Shown: positions 12,901 through 18,626, counted from the stretch's first letter. The stretch: 25,000 bases of DNA from Owenia fusiformis (GCA_903813345.2 CAIIXF020000183.1:1-25000); one strand, 5' to 3'. Made by a program: numbers and translations. Notes: generated by a model not told the origin, from the sequence alone.

Positions 12901-15900
12901 AGAGTCAAATAATTATCAGTCGCTTCTCCCGTTAACCCATCAGAAAACACTTCAGGAACAACAACAGGAGAAATCAGCTATAAAAATAATTAAAAGGATT
13001 GGTTCTGATCTCGAACCAACTGTTGTCTCAATGCCCATGACACACACACAAAAACTTAATTACGCTGTTAATCAGTCCAAAAACATTTACAACACAAACA
13101 AACAAGCTTTACAACACCATGGTTACAATCTTGGCATACAACAACATGGCCAACCAAATAAGGTGTATCCTCGATTTGATGCTGACCAGCATAACTATTC
13201 TAGTCAAAACGTATACAAGATTAAGAAGAATAAATTGGAGAAAAAACACAAGAAGCCAAAACCAGCTAATAAAATCCAAGTGTTTATGGATGCAAATGGT
13301 GTGGAGCATAAATTTATGCAAAAAAAGAAAAAAGGTCGACCAAAGTTGGGCCAAGGTCTTCATGACCTCGTAAGAATGAACCAAGTGAGGAAAAAGGCTG
13401 ATGCTCTGAGAGAGTCCAACATTAGCCATGGAATTAGTAAGTTTTCTGTTGAAATATTTATTTATCACTCTATAACATAATAGAGCTTCTTCAATCGCCA
13501 AAAGTTAAAGCAATGGGTTTACTCTTATATTTTAGTTTCACAGTTTGACAGCGGAATAGTTCATATAAATTGGTATCTATATCTGTATTTCATACTGATT
13601 GAATCCTACCATCTTCTGTCATTTCATCCCTGTTAAGCTTATTGAATTGGAATCTTTATTTCTATTATGTCACCACCCCAAGTGTTGACATACTGTTAAT
13701 AGTGTCCACCTTTTTTGTGGGAGGTGTTCTGCTGTTGGTGTTCAGCTGTCGGCGTCTAACATATGGTAGGTTGTGACATTTGGATATTAATGCCTTGTTA
13801 ATCCCGAGTTAATCTAGTTGTCAGCATTGTATAAATAAACAAATAAAATATATTATTTGTAGATGGGCCCCACACTAGCCAACCAAAGATGATCAGTCCC
13901 CCAACTAGCTTACCCCCAGCAGCAACAGAAGAGGAAGTGACGGAATCCCCCTTGTATACCATATTTGAACATGAGGAAAAGGTGCGACGTCAGGAAGCTC
14001 TTGCCAGGAAAGACTCGCCATATTTGATCTTTGATATCCGCAGTGACGATGGTTTCCATGTGCAATCCAGCAATTGGAGTGGTATGTGTAGTTTACAGTT
14101 TTAGTGCACATTAAATTCAATGAATCTCAACGTAAAAAAGACTGGTGTTGTAAAGAATGTAGATTCATATTATATTCATACTTTTTACACAAAACTACAA
14201 CTTTTTATATGTTATTCACATTTGTTTATCTCTCAGATTTATAAAATACAACATTGTTATTATATGAGCAAAGAATATACTTGTGTCTACTTTCGATCTT
14301 AGATGCATGGAATGCTGTGTTGGAAAGAGTACAAGATGCCAGGGCCTCAGCCCACATGAAACAGTTATCAATGCAGAGCCTGGACCGTCTAGGGCTCTTT
14401 GGTTTGAGCCATGATGCTGTTGTCTACCTCATAGAACAACTGTATGGTGCTAAATACTGCCGCAATTATAAGTTCCTCTATCACCATTATGACCACAAGG
14501 ATACTTCAGAAATGGAGGTTTGTATAATTCAGTTTTTGGTGGTGACATATTGTTATGGTTTCCAACTTTTTGTGGTTGGTGTTTGGCAGTTGGTGCTCAG
14601 CATTTGATGGTTGGAGTTTAGTATTCAGTGTCTGTATCAAATGGCAGGTGGCAACATTTTGCATGTTAATGCCCTGTTTATTATAATCTACTATATTAGT
14701 TCATAAAGTACAGTTTGTGTTGTACATTAATATGATATCAATTTGTATTCATAGCAAATAAAACATACTGGGTCTAATGCCATATAACGTTTCCGATCCC
14801 TACAGGGTGTGCCATTATTCACTTATAATGTTTGTGTATGTCTGTCTTCCAGGTTGTTGAGGTTGAGAACCCTACAGGGTGTGCCAGGTCATTATTCACT
14901 TATAATGTTTGTGTATGTCTGTCTTCCAGGTTGTTGAGGTTGAGAACCCTACAGGGTGTGCCAGGTCATTATTCACTTATAATGTTTGTGTACGTCTGTC
15001 TTCCAGGTTGTTGAGGTTGAGAACCCTACAGGGTGTGCCAGGTCATTATTCATTTATAATGTTGTTTGTCTCTCTTCCAGGTTGTTGAGGTTGAGAACCC
15101 TACAGGGTGTGCCAGGTCATTATTCAGATATAATGTTTGTGTATGTCTGTCTTCCAGGTTGTTGAGGTTGAGAACCCTACAGGGTGTGCCAGGTCATTAT
15201 TCACTTATAATGTTTGTGTACGTCTGTCTTCCAGGTTGTTGAGGTTGAGAACCCTACAGGGTGTGCCAGGTCATTATTCATTTATAATGTTGTTTGTCTC
15301 TCTTCCAGGTTGTTGAGGTTGAGAACCCTACAGGGTGTGCCAGGTCATTATTCAGATATAATGTTTTTGTATGTCTGTCTTCCAGGTTGTTGAGGTTGAG
15401 AACCCTACAGGGTGTGCCAGGTCGGAACCATTCATCTCCAGGAAGCCATTTGAGATGTTTAGTTTCCTCCTGTCAAAGTACAGAATACGACCATCACTGC
15501 GTACAGAGGGAGAGAAACAAGTCGAGAAAATGCTACAGACATCACAAAAGTAAATTATTTTCTCGACTTAATAGTTTTTATACATGAGGACAGCCTCTCT
15601 AAGTAGGGATATTACATTATTTTTCAAAGTTTTCTGATGACTTTAGAAAATACTCTTAGCTTAGGCTCAGAACTGCAAACAGTGAGTTGCAAAATGCTGT
15701 TTTTATTTTGAAATTCTATCTAATGAATATCACAGTTACCATGGAGTAAAACATCTAATCGGAGAAATCATAGATTTTAATGTTTTCTATTGTGTGTGTT
15801 ACAGACGTGCCACTAGTTTAGATCTTCCAGTGGGTATGAGGTATCGTCATTTGCAACAACATTCCAAAGAAGCTGTAGGGGCATACAGGTTTGTTTCTAC

Positions 15901-17049
15901 CAGTATAACATTATGCATACAAGTTTTATACATTGATATTCAATAATTATCTGCGATATACCCTTCAACGAGTTGGTTTGCACCAAAGATGTGCCATAAT
16001 AAAGGAACATTGACATTCTTGTAAAATTGCATAATAGACCTCATGTACATGATAAAATAATGCTGATTATTGAACTAAATATGCCTTTCTTTACAGGTCT
16101 TCCATTCATGGTAGAGGCCTATACTGTAAGAGAGACATAGATGCTGGTGAGATGGTGATAGAATATGCAGGAGAGGTCATCAGATCCATACTCACAGACA
16201 AGCGAGAGGAGTACTATGAAAGCAAGGTATGTAGTTTACAAATGGGCTGTACAGTGTATTTATCCAAAGGTTGACTGATAAAACCATTTTCTGGCACCAG
16301 CGAGACCATAGGTCAAGGTTTTCAGTGGAGGAATATGATATTGATATTCCTACAAATGAAGGTGTATAATTGTTGACTTTGTAAAATATGCTCGTGATTA
16401 TGTCATAGTTATTTATCACTTCTCAAGTGTAACGGTTGCTACATCTTTGGTATTAAATACTATTAACTATAGATTTTTAAAATAATAGGTCGATAAATAA
16501 GTTCTGAAAAGTTGTTAAGGATATATTTGTGATTATGTAATACTATATCATAGATATGTAAAATACCAAGGTTGATAAAACTAATCATAGATTTGTAAAA
16601 TATATTGTTATTCTTCAGGGTATTGGTTGCTACATGTTCCGTATTGACGACTATGATGTCATAGATGCCACCAGGAAGGGGACTGCTGCTAGATTCATCA
16701 ACCATTCATGTGACCCCAACTGCTACTCTAAAGTCATCAATGTAGATGGAAAGAAACACATTGTCATATTTGCTAGCAGACCGTAAGTATAAAATAATTA
16801 TCCCATTGGATGAATCTCATAATGCGTTCTCAAGAGATCAGGAATTTCCAATCGTAGACATAATCCTTATATCCTGTCACATTGTGATAATTATGTTAAA
16901 ATTAATAGTAAATGTGTAATAAAAACTCATATAATGGTTTCAGAATTATGCGTGGTGAAGAATTGACATATGATTACAAATTCCCAATAGAAGATGTCAA
17001 AATACCATGCCTGTGTGGCGCCAAGAAATGTAGACATTATCTCAACTGA
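725..17049 (+). CDS. KMT2A: KMT2A/KMT2B-type (MLL/trithorax) histone H3K4 methyltransferase, 5'-partial, 19 exons in window
   Basis: Nuclear enzyme that methylates histone H3 lysine 4 within a COMPASS-type complex (WDR5, RBBP5, ASH2L, DPY30) and maintains active transcription. Exons: 725-962, 1205-1453, 1741-1833, 2070-2190, 2496-2609, 2981-3165, 3486-5231, 5466-5603, 5821-5979, 6286-6412, 6742-6820, 7711-13436, 13863-14081, 14303-14517, 15386-15549, 15805-15888, 16097-16226, 16619-16782, 16944-17049. All introns are GT-AG, phases agree throughout, and the joined frame has no stop before 17047. Three clustered PHDs, a bromodomain, ePHD, FYRN, a Taspase1-like site, FYRC, Win and SET place it in the KMT2A/B clade rather than KMT2C/D. 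Invertebrates usually have one gene for vertebrate KMT2A and KMT2B, so the symbol is by homology. The N-terminus and promoter are outside the window. Exon joining was done by eye from splice signals and homology to the recalled human protein. Confidence 0.96.
1205..1453 (+). CDS. KMT2A: Exon 2: PHD finger 1 and start of PHD2
   Basis: Acceptor TTGTAG|GAA, donor AAG|GTATGT at 1454, phase 0 at both ends. It encodes [12 protein letters not shown], then PHD1: CFLC, CNVC, the His of EPFHTFC, and CCRRC supply the C4HC3 zinc ligands. This is close to human KMT2A PHD1 (VYCQVCCEPFHKFCLE). The last codons (CNVCGKPNK) provide the first Cys pair of PHD2. The terminal 30 nt are the first copy of a tandem repeat that continues into the intron and duplicates the donor. 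Confidence 0.93.
1424..1611 (+). repeat. 33-bp tandem repeat straddling an exon end and its 5' splice site
   Basis: Copies begin at TGTTGTA at 1424, 1457, 1482, 1514, 1546 and 1579 (spacings 33, 25, 32, 32, 33). The unit is TGTTGTAATGTCTGTGGCAA plus GCCTAATAAGGTA. Copy 1 is exonic and encodes [10 protein letters not shown]. The later copies lie in the intron and are diverged. Each junction recreates a donor-like AAG|GTATGT or a weakened form; a second strong one is at 1512. Reading past the first donor meets TGA at 1472-1474. Confidence 0.85.
1741..1833 (+). CDS. KMT2A: Exon 3: core of PHD finger 2
   Basis: Acceptor TATGTTTCAG ends at 1740, donor TGG|GTAAGA at 1834, phase 0 at both ends. Its 31 codons encode [20 protein letters not shown] and then [11 protein letters not shown]. 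Human KMT2A reads QLLECNKCRNSYHPECLGPN here. The CxxC, His and Cys ligands of PHD2 are present. Confidence 0.93.
2070..2190 (+). CDS. KMT2A: Exon 4: end of PHD2 and start of PHD3
   Basis: Acceptor TTTATAG ends at 2069, donor GTTGGC at 2191 (a weak donor), exit phase 1. It encodes [18 protein letters not shown] and then [16 protein letters not shown]. The first part closes PHD2 (human [19 protein letters not shown]). The CFEC pair belongs to the linker and start of PHD3, where human has CHDC. Confidence 0.92.
2191..2495 (+). other. Intron 4
   Basis: AT-rich intron with a pyrimidine-rich end (TTTTTACTTCTAG). I see no repeats, RNA genes or coding potential in it. Confidence 0.8.
2496..2609 (+). 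CDS. KMT2A: Exon 5: PHD finger 3 (H3K4me3 reader) core
   Basis: Acceptor ACTTCTAG ends at 2495, donor CAG|GTAATA at 2610, phases 1 and 1. It encodes [16 protein letters not shown], then [23 protein letters not shown]2A PHD3 binds H3K4me3 through an aromatic cage. The Tyr after CHKC, the Met of CKM and the Trp of DSWVH are kept. The second cage Tyr of human (DDDYES) is Trp here (DDDWDC), which is still aromatic. All zinc ligands are present. Confidence 0.93.
2610..2980 (+). other. Intron 5
   Basis: AT-rich intron ending in GTGTATTCCAG. Nothing else is recognisable. The open frame across its 5' end is exon 5 reading through into the intron. Confidence 0.8.
2981..3165 (+). CDS. KMT2A: Exon 6: end of PHD3 and first bromodomain helix
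   Basis: Acceptor TATTCCAG ends at 2980, donor GAG|GTAAGA at 3166, entry phase 1 and exit phase 0. It encodes [20 protein letters not shown], where ICTAC supplies the last PHD3 ligands, then [14 protein letters not shown] and [19 protein letters not shown]. The last segment matches helix Z of the KMT2A bromodomain (human VLTALLNSRTTSHLLRYRQ). The rest of the bromodomain comes only near the end of the next exon. Confidence 0.93.
3166..3485 (+). other. Intron 6, 3' half occupied by an interspersed repeat
   Basis: The first part contains a short direct repeat, TATTGTTTCAATGGTTGA at about 3213 and 3239. From about 3346 it holds copy A of the GTCACCACC-type interspersed repeat, which stops about 10 nt before the acceptor CTCTTCCAG at 3485. 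Confidence 0.75.
3346..3475 (+). mobile_element. Interspersed repeat family, copy A
   Basis: It starts TATGTCAGCACCACAAGTGG and ends GGCAGGTGGTAACATTTTGC followed by ATGTTAATGCCTTGTTTTA. The same start and end blocks recur near 13663, 14537 and 18501. Ends resembling TGTCACCACC and GGTGGTGACA are inverted, so it looks like a non-autonomous MITE-like element of about 130 bp. The class is not assigned. It lies directly against the exon 7 acceptor. Confidence 0.7.
3486..5231 (+). CDS. KMT2A: Exon 7: acidic insertion, rest of bromodomain, HCF-1 motif, start of ePHD
   Basis: Acceptor CTCTTCCAG ends at 3485, donor GTAAGT at 5232; 582 codons, phase 0 at both ends. The first roughly 426 residues are low-complexity and rich in Asp, Glu, Asn and Ser, with a Val-rich acidic part near 4420-4560. 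From about 4764 homology resumes: [20 protein letters not shown] and [17 protein letters not shown] correspond to human LDLEGVKRKM and EFSDDIVKIIQ, followed by [10 protein letters not shown] (human MERVFPWFSV) and [14 protein letters not shown] follows. The exon ends [14 protein letters not shown], the first Cys pair of the ePHD. The insertion falls between bromodomain helix Z and the next helix, where human KMT2A has only about 40 residues. Confidence 0.93.
5037..5048 (+). other. HCF-1-binding motif (D-H-T-Y)
   Basis: Encodes DHTY inside [11 protein letters not shown], aligned with human KMT2A PPSLDHNYAQW. The HCF-1 binding consensus is (D/E)-H-x-Y, so all fixed positions are kept. It implies recruitment by the HCF-1 Kelch domain, as in other KMT2A/B proteins; that is inference from the motif. 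Confidence 0.7.
5466..5603 (+). CDS. KMT2A: Exon 8: ePHD, first part
   Basis: Acceptor CTCTCCAG ends at 5465, donor CTT|GTAAGT at 5604, 46 codons, phase 0. It encodes [20 protein letters not shown], then [20 protein letters not shown]. Human KMT2A has DAGRLLYIGQNEWTHVNCAL here. The His and Cys of WTHTNC are zinc ligands. Confidence 0.94.
5821..5979 (+). CDS. KMT2A: Exon 9: ePHD, second part, with a His-to-Asp change at a zinc ligand
   Basis: Acceptor ATATTCCAG ends at 5820, donor CAG|GTTAGA at 5980, 53 codons, phase 0. It encodes [32 protein letters not shown] and [20 protein letters not shown]. Human reads DDKKVYCQRHRDLI, where the His three residues after Cys is the last ePHD zinc ligand. 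Here the codon at 5956-5958 is GAC (Asp). The other ligands are conserved. In KMT2A the ePHD packs with FYRN and FYRC. Confidence 0.93.
5980..6285 (+). other. Intron 9
   Basis: AT-rich intron ending in ACTTTTTTCAG. No other structure was recognised. Confidence 0.8.
6286..6412 (+). CDS. KMT2A: Exon 10: ePHD-FYRN connector
   Basis: Acceptor TTTTTTCAG ends at 6285, donor GCTG|GTAAGT at 6413, exit phase 1. It encodes [20 protein letters not shown] and then [21 protein letters not shown] aligns with human FEVFRRVFVD, and the end joins SMTIECLG in the next exon (human GSMTIDCLG). Confidence 0.9.
6413..6741 (+). other. Intron 10
   Basis: AT-rich intron ending in ATGATTGTAG. I see no repeat or RNA gene. 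Confidence 0.8.
6742..6820 (+). CDS. KMT2A: Exon 11: FYRN domain, first half
   Basis: Acceptor GATTGTAG ends at 6741, donor TTCAG|GTAAGT at 6821, entry phase 1 and exit phase 2. It encodes [20 protein letters not shown] and then LYPVDF, close to human GSMTIDCLGILNDLSDCEDK followed by LFPIGY. FYRN pairs with FYRC to hold together the two halves of the Taspase1-cleaved protein. Confidence 0.93.
6821..7710 (+). other. Intron 11
   Basis: 890-nt AT-rich intron. It contains a possible short inverted-repeat element at 7327-7460. No exon or RNA gene is recognised. The ORF that opens at 7679 begins inside this intron; the exon itself starts after TATTTTTAG at 7711. Confidence 0.75.
7327..7460. mobile_element. 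Possible MITE (GGGAGTTTAAG ends)
   Basis: GGGAGTTTAAG at 7327-7337 is the near-perfect inverse of CTTAAACTCTC at 7450-7460 (10 of 11 bases). The flanks are ATTA on the left and TATTA on the right, suggesting a short A+T target duplication. With only 134 bp and short ends, chance is not excluded. Confidence 0.35.
7711..13436 (+). CDS. KMT2A: Exon 12: end of FYRN and giant linker with Taspase1-like site, zinc finger and repeats
   Basis: Acceptor TATTTTTAG ends at 7710, donor ATTA|GTAAGT at 13437, entry phase 2 and exit phase 1, about 1,908 codons. It opens [20 protein letters not shown], the end of FYRN (human CSRVYWSTTDARKRCVYTCK). The rest is mostly disordered and rich in Ser, Thr, Pro, Gln, Asp and Glu. 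In order it holds nine-residue RQSMDGSVG repeats, a Taspase1-like QYDGCDD, a SIM-like [10 protein letters not shown], basic Ser/Arg-rich stretches, a C2HC zinc finger, an acidic SSSDEDEE run, ten-residue TSGAT repeats, a Gln/Pro/Met-rich part (about 11340-11700), Thr-Pro repeats, and a Lys-rich end with a GRPK core. A single giant exon between FYRN and FYRC is also known in vertebrate KMT2A, so the architecture is conserved although the sequence is not. Confidence 0.95.
8345..8479 (+). repeat. 27-bp coding tandem repeat (RQSMDGSVG), five copies
   Basis: Copies start at 8345, 8372, 8399, 8426 and 8453. The three middle copies are identical at the DNA level. The first encodes RQSRDGSVG and the last RQSREGSVD. 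The unit is 27 nt, so the frame is kept. Such identity in DNA suggests recent expansion by slippage. Confidence 0.95.
9002..9025 (+). other. Taspase1-like cleavage site (Q-Y-D/G-C-D-D-D)
   Basis: Encodes QYDGCDDD. Taspase1 cuts KMT2A/B proteins after Asp in Q-(F/I/L/V)-D/G-x-D-D. Every fixed position is present; Tyr replaces the usual hydrophobic residue before Asp. It lies about 410 residues after FYRN and well before FYRC, as expected for a site that produces N- and C-terminal fragments held by FYRN-FYRC. No second site was found by eye. Confidence 0.65.
9095..9124 (+). other. SUMO-interaction-like motif followed by a basic patch
   Basis: Encodes [10 protein letters not shown], then [10 protein letters not shown] short run of Ile/Val followed by acidic residues fits the SUMO-interacting motif pattern, and KKAKL could be a nuclear localisation patch. 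Assigned by pattern only. Confidence 0.35.
10364..10438 (+). other. C2HC-type zinc finger in the linker
   Basis: Encodes [19 protein letters not shown], then AEQCDF. The spacing C-x2-C-x12-H-x3-C, with Tyr and Leu at hydrophobic-core positions, fits a classical finger whose last His is Cys. It is followed at once by an acidic serine run. I do not know of such a finger in human KMT2A or KMT2B. Confidence 0.7.
11186..11305 (+). repeat. 30-bp coding repeat ([10 protein letters not shown]-type), four copies
   Basis: ACTAG starts recur at 11186, 11216, 11246 and 11276, exactly 30 nt apart. They encode [30 protein letters not shown] and [10 protein letters not shown]. It is a low-complexity Ser/Thr/Gly segment, possibly O-glycosylated or simply disordered. 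Confidence 0.9.
12551..12709 (+). repeat. Thr-Pro repeat region (LTPGSGR)
   Basis: Encodes [12 protein letters not shown], then [22 protein letters not shown] and [11 protein letters not shown]. Units begin at 12611, 12632, 12653 and 12677 (21, 21, 24 nt). Seven Thr-Pro sites in about 50 residues look like a target for proline-directed kinases; that role is inferred. Confidence 0.85.
13325..13345 (+). other. AT-hook-like basic motif (KKKKGRPK)
   Basis: Encodes KKKKGRPK, with the G-R-P core and flanking Lys of an AT-hook, inside a Lys-rich stretch starting near 13220. It may add DNA contact or nuclear import. AT-hooks of KMT2A are normally N-terminal, so this is an extra site or a coincidence. 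Confidence 0.4.
13437..13862 (+). other. Intron 12 with an interspersed repeat
   Basis: Intron of 426 nt ending in ATTATTTGTAG. The middle is copy B of the interspersed repeat (about 13663-13804). The short open frame at its 5' end is exon 12 reading through. Confidence 0.75.
13663..13804 (+). mobile_element. Interspersed repeat family, copy B
   Basis: Begins TATTATGTCACCACCCCAAG, shares the TGTTGACATACTGTTA-like block and TTGGTGTTCAGC with the other copies, and ends GGTTGTGACATTTGGATATT then AATGCCTTGTTAA. Same family as copies A, C and D. Confidence 0.7.
13863..14081 (+). CDS. KMT2A: Exon 13: start of FYRC domain
   Basis: Acceptor TTTGTAG ends at 13862, donor AGTG|GTATGT at 14082, phases 1 and 1. 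After a Pro/Thr/Glu linker it encodes [20 protein letters not shown], matching human LVFEISSDDGFQICAES at the start of FYRC. ATG at 13889 is internal. Confidence 0.92.
14303..14517 (+). CDS. KMT2A: Exon 14: FYRC domain
   Basis: Acceptor CGATCTTAG ends at 14302, donor GAG|GTTTGT at 14518, entry phase 1 and exit phase 0. It encodes [39 protein letters not shown] and [11 protein letters not shown]. Human has DAWKSLTDKVQEARSNARLK, LHDAVVFLIEQLSGAKHC and RNYKFRFHK. The FYRC fold is complete across exons 13-14. Confidence 0.95.
14537..14681 (+). mobile_element. Interspersed repeat family, copy C
   Basis: Begins GGTGGTGACATATTGTTATG about 20 nt after the exon 14 donor and ends GGCAGGTGGCAACATTTTGC then ATGTTAATGCCCTGTTTA. 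It is nearly identical to the last 60 nt of copy A. Confidence 0.7.
14799..15421 (+). repeat. Tandem array of 3' splice site plus Win-motif exon start, eight copies
   Basis: The acceptor CTTCCAG followed by GTTGTTGAGGTTGAGAACCC and TACAGGGTGTGCCAGGTC occurs with exon starts at 14853, 14930, 15007, 15081, 15158, 15235, 15309 and 15386. Spacings are 77, 77, 74, 77, 77, 74, 77. A partial copy precedes the first (about 14799-14851). Spacer variants show that copies 3-5 were duplicated together as copies 6-8 (a 228-bp higher-order unit). Each copy contains its own branch-like sequence, pyrimidine tract and AG. Only the last copy continues into the rest of the exon. Confidence 0.97.
15386..15549 (+). 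CDS. KMT2A: Exon 15: Win motif and SET-proximal linker
   Basis: The acceptor is the eighth CTTCCAG, ending at 15385; the donor CAAAA|GTAAAT is at 15550; entry phase 0, exit phase 2. It encodes [16 protein letters not shown], then [19 protein letters not shown]. It aligns with human NPHGSARAEVH and AFDMFNFLASKHR. GCARSE is the WDR5-interacting (Win) motif, with Arg at 15419-15421. This acceptor was chosen because frames from all seven upstream copies meet a stop or shift out of frame. Confidence 0.9.
15416..15421 (+). other. Win motif core (Ala-Arg) for WDR5 binding
   Basis: GCC AGG within GCARSE. The Arg inserts into the WDR5 central channel in known KMT2 Win complexes. The surrounding [10 protein letters not shown] resembles the KMT2C/D form as I recall it more than the human KMT2A form (GSARAE). 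Confidence 0.8.
15805..15888 (+). CDS. KMT2A: Exon 16: pre-SET linker
   Basis: Acceptor GTGTTACAG ends at 15804, donor ACAG|GTTTGT at 15889, phases 2 and 2. It encodes [20 protein letters not shown] and SKEAVGAYR. Human has RRATSMDLPMPMRFRHLKKT and SKEAVGVYRS. Confidence 0.95.
16097..16226 (+). CDS. KMT2A: Exon 17: SET domain, first part
   Basis: Acceptor CTTTACAG ends at 16096, donor AAG|GTATGT at 16227, entry phase 2 and exit phase 0. It encodes [31 protein letters not shown] and [20 protein letters not shown] is the S-adenosylmethionine-binding entry of the SET fold. Nearly identical to human KMT2A. Confidence 0.97.
16227..16618 (+). other. Intron 17
   Basis: AT-rich intron ending in TTATTCTTCAG. 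Nothing else is recognised. Minus-strand open frames here are not supported. Confidence 0.8.
16619..16782 (+). CDS. KMT2A: Exon 18: SET catalytic core
   Basis: Acceptor TTCTTCAG ends at 16618, donor GACC|GTAAGT at 16783, entry phase 0 and exit phase 2. It encodes [40 protein letters not shown] and [11 protein letters not shown]. The NHSC motif (SAM binding and active-site pseudoknot) and the [11 protein letters not shown] signature are intact, so the enzyme looks catalytically competent. Confidence 0.97.
16944..17049 (+). CDS. KMT2A: Exon 19: end of SET, post-SET and stop
   Basis: Acceptor GGTTTCAG ends at 16943, stop TGA at 17047-17049. It encodes [19 protein letters not shown], then [21 protein letters not shown] carries the catalytic Tyr. 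CLCGAKKC supplies the post-SET zinc cysteines. The C-terminus CRHYLN corresponds to human CRKFLN, so the protein ends at the family's usual point. Confidence 0.97.
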
Positions 17050-18500
17050 AATGGCCATATATGGAGAGAAAACTGAACAAGTCTTATTGTCATCTTCATT
17101 GAGATGACTCTATCAGACTGGAGTGATGCTATCTCAGATTCACCAAATATGGGATGCAAGGTTTAACAAGTATTGGACTTCATCTCAACTGGCCATATAT
17201 GGAGTAATCGAGTATGGCAACATTACTAAGACGACCAAATATGGACTGGGAATTAACATAATATCAAGTGTTGCCATGATATGTGGAGCCTGTTGATTAA
17301 CAGTGAATTCCAGATGATTGTTATTTCAATTGAAGTCTCCATTTGGTTACTATAGTACATATGATCAATATCAATGTACAGTGAAGGATAAGTTGAAAAA
17401 AAACTGACCTTTAGATTAAGCTTTAATTTGAACTAAAGAAAGACTTTGAAATCTGATATGACAGTCACTTTAGGTAGGCAGCTTGGAATGAGTAATCTTG
17501 AACCTTTTACATGTGTAAAATGTCATCATTTATTCCATTAGGCCTACCTTGAGAAAGCTCTCTACAATATATTTACTGAACGTACTGTACATCAATAGAA
17601 ATTATTAAGGGGTTGTGGCCAAATTTCAAAGAAAAACAGTTTATGGTTCAATCCCCTTCTCTCCCCCTGTAATGAATCATTTAAATATTGATTAACTGAA
17701 ATTTTCAGAGCCAAAACATTTTTTACACTAATGAAATCATTGATTATCTCATCCGATCCACCCAATGGAATTAATTCTTAATGTTGACATTTGAACACCA
17801 ACCCTAAATCACTAAGTAAGCCAAAGAGTTGATATTATGGTTTGCAGACTGCTCAGAAAGTAAGGGCGTATCAGTAATGAGAAATGGGTATAAAAGATAA
17901 GAATGCTGAATAATGTAGCTTGAATCAAAGATAGTCTACCTCTGCTAGATACACAAAGACCACGCACAAGCCATAGCCTAATACTAAAGTATAATATCTA
18001 AAGCTATTGCACAATTTGACATTGAATGCTTCCTGCTATGCGCACAAAATTCAGCCTTGTGTCGTTAATTACCACCAAACAGCACTTCTTCGGAATTAAG
18101 CAGATTGGCATAATGCACTCGCTGACCATTTGAATTCCGTTTATGCTTTAATGTGACCCTTTACTAAGAGTGTTGTACTGTCTGAACAATTTCTTTGCAA
18201 TACAGTTATGACGGGTATTACAAAATACAACAAAATATGACAAATGCTTAACCCAATACCAAACAGGTGTCTTATATTATAAGGCAGATTTCTACTACAC
18301 AGATTAATTAAAAACATTTGATAATAAATGCATGAAGAATCTTGCATAAATTCTCCATTGGAGATTTACATGGTAACAAAGAGTTATCCTACCAATGAGG
18401 TGCTTAGGAACGTAAAGTTTGCTTTATTTTACACAAGCATTGAAAGAATTTTTTTGTACAGGAATATTGGTAGCTAATATTTTATTTTCTGCAAGTTTTC
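17050..18500 (+). other. Probable 3' UTR, proximal part
   Basis: AT-rich sequence with no coding potential. It contains a second copy of the stop-region sequence (17182-17204, compare 17039-17066). A possible early polyadenylation signal AATAAA is at 18323-18328, after ATTAAA near 18306, without a clear GT-rich region downstream. Confidence 0.5.
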
Positions 18501-18626
18501 ATTATGTCACCACCATTTTTGTGACTGTCATTTTTTTGTATCAGCATTCTGCATCTGTAACGATTGTTACACTTTTTGTAATTGCATCCAGGTGGTGACA
18601 TTCTGTCATATTAATGCCTTGTTTTA
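18501..18626 (+). mobile_element. Interspersed repeat family, copy D
   Basis: Begins ATTATGTCACCACCATTTTT and ends CCAGGTGGTGACATTCTGTC then ATATTAATGCCTTGTTTTA. This copy shows the inverted TGTCACCACC / GGTGGTGACA ends best. Confidence 0.7.

Noticed and set aside
14832-15587. Several overlapping short ORFs across the 74/77-bp array as separate small genes
   Set aside because: They are frame shifts of the repeated acceptor and exon start; none has its own start context or a known domain beyond the copied Win segment.
725-17049. Assignment to KMT2C/KMT2D (MLL3/4)
   Set aside because: Although the Win motif looks KMT2C/D-like, the three clustered PHDs with bromodomain, the DHTY motif, the Taspase1-like site and the SET sequence match KMT2A/B.
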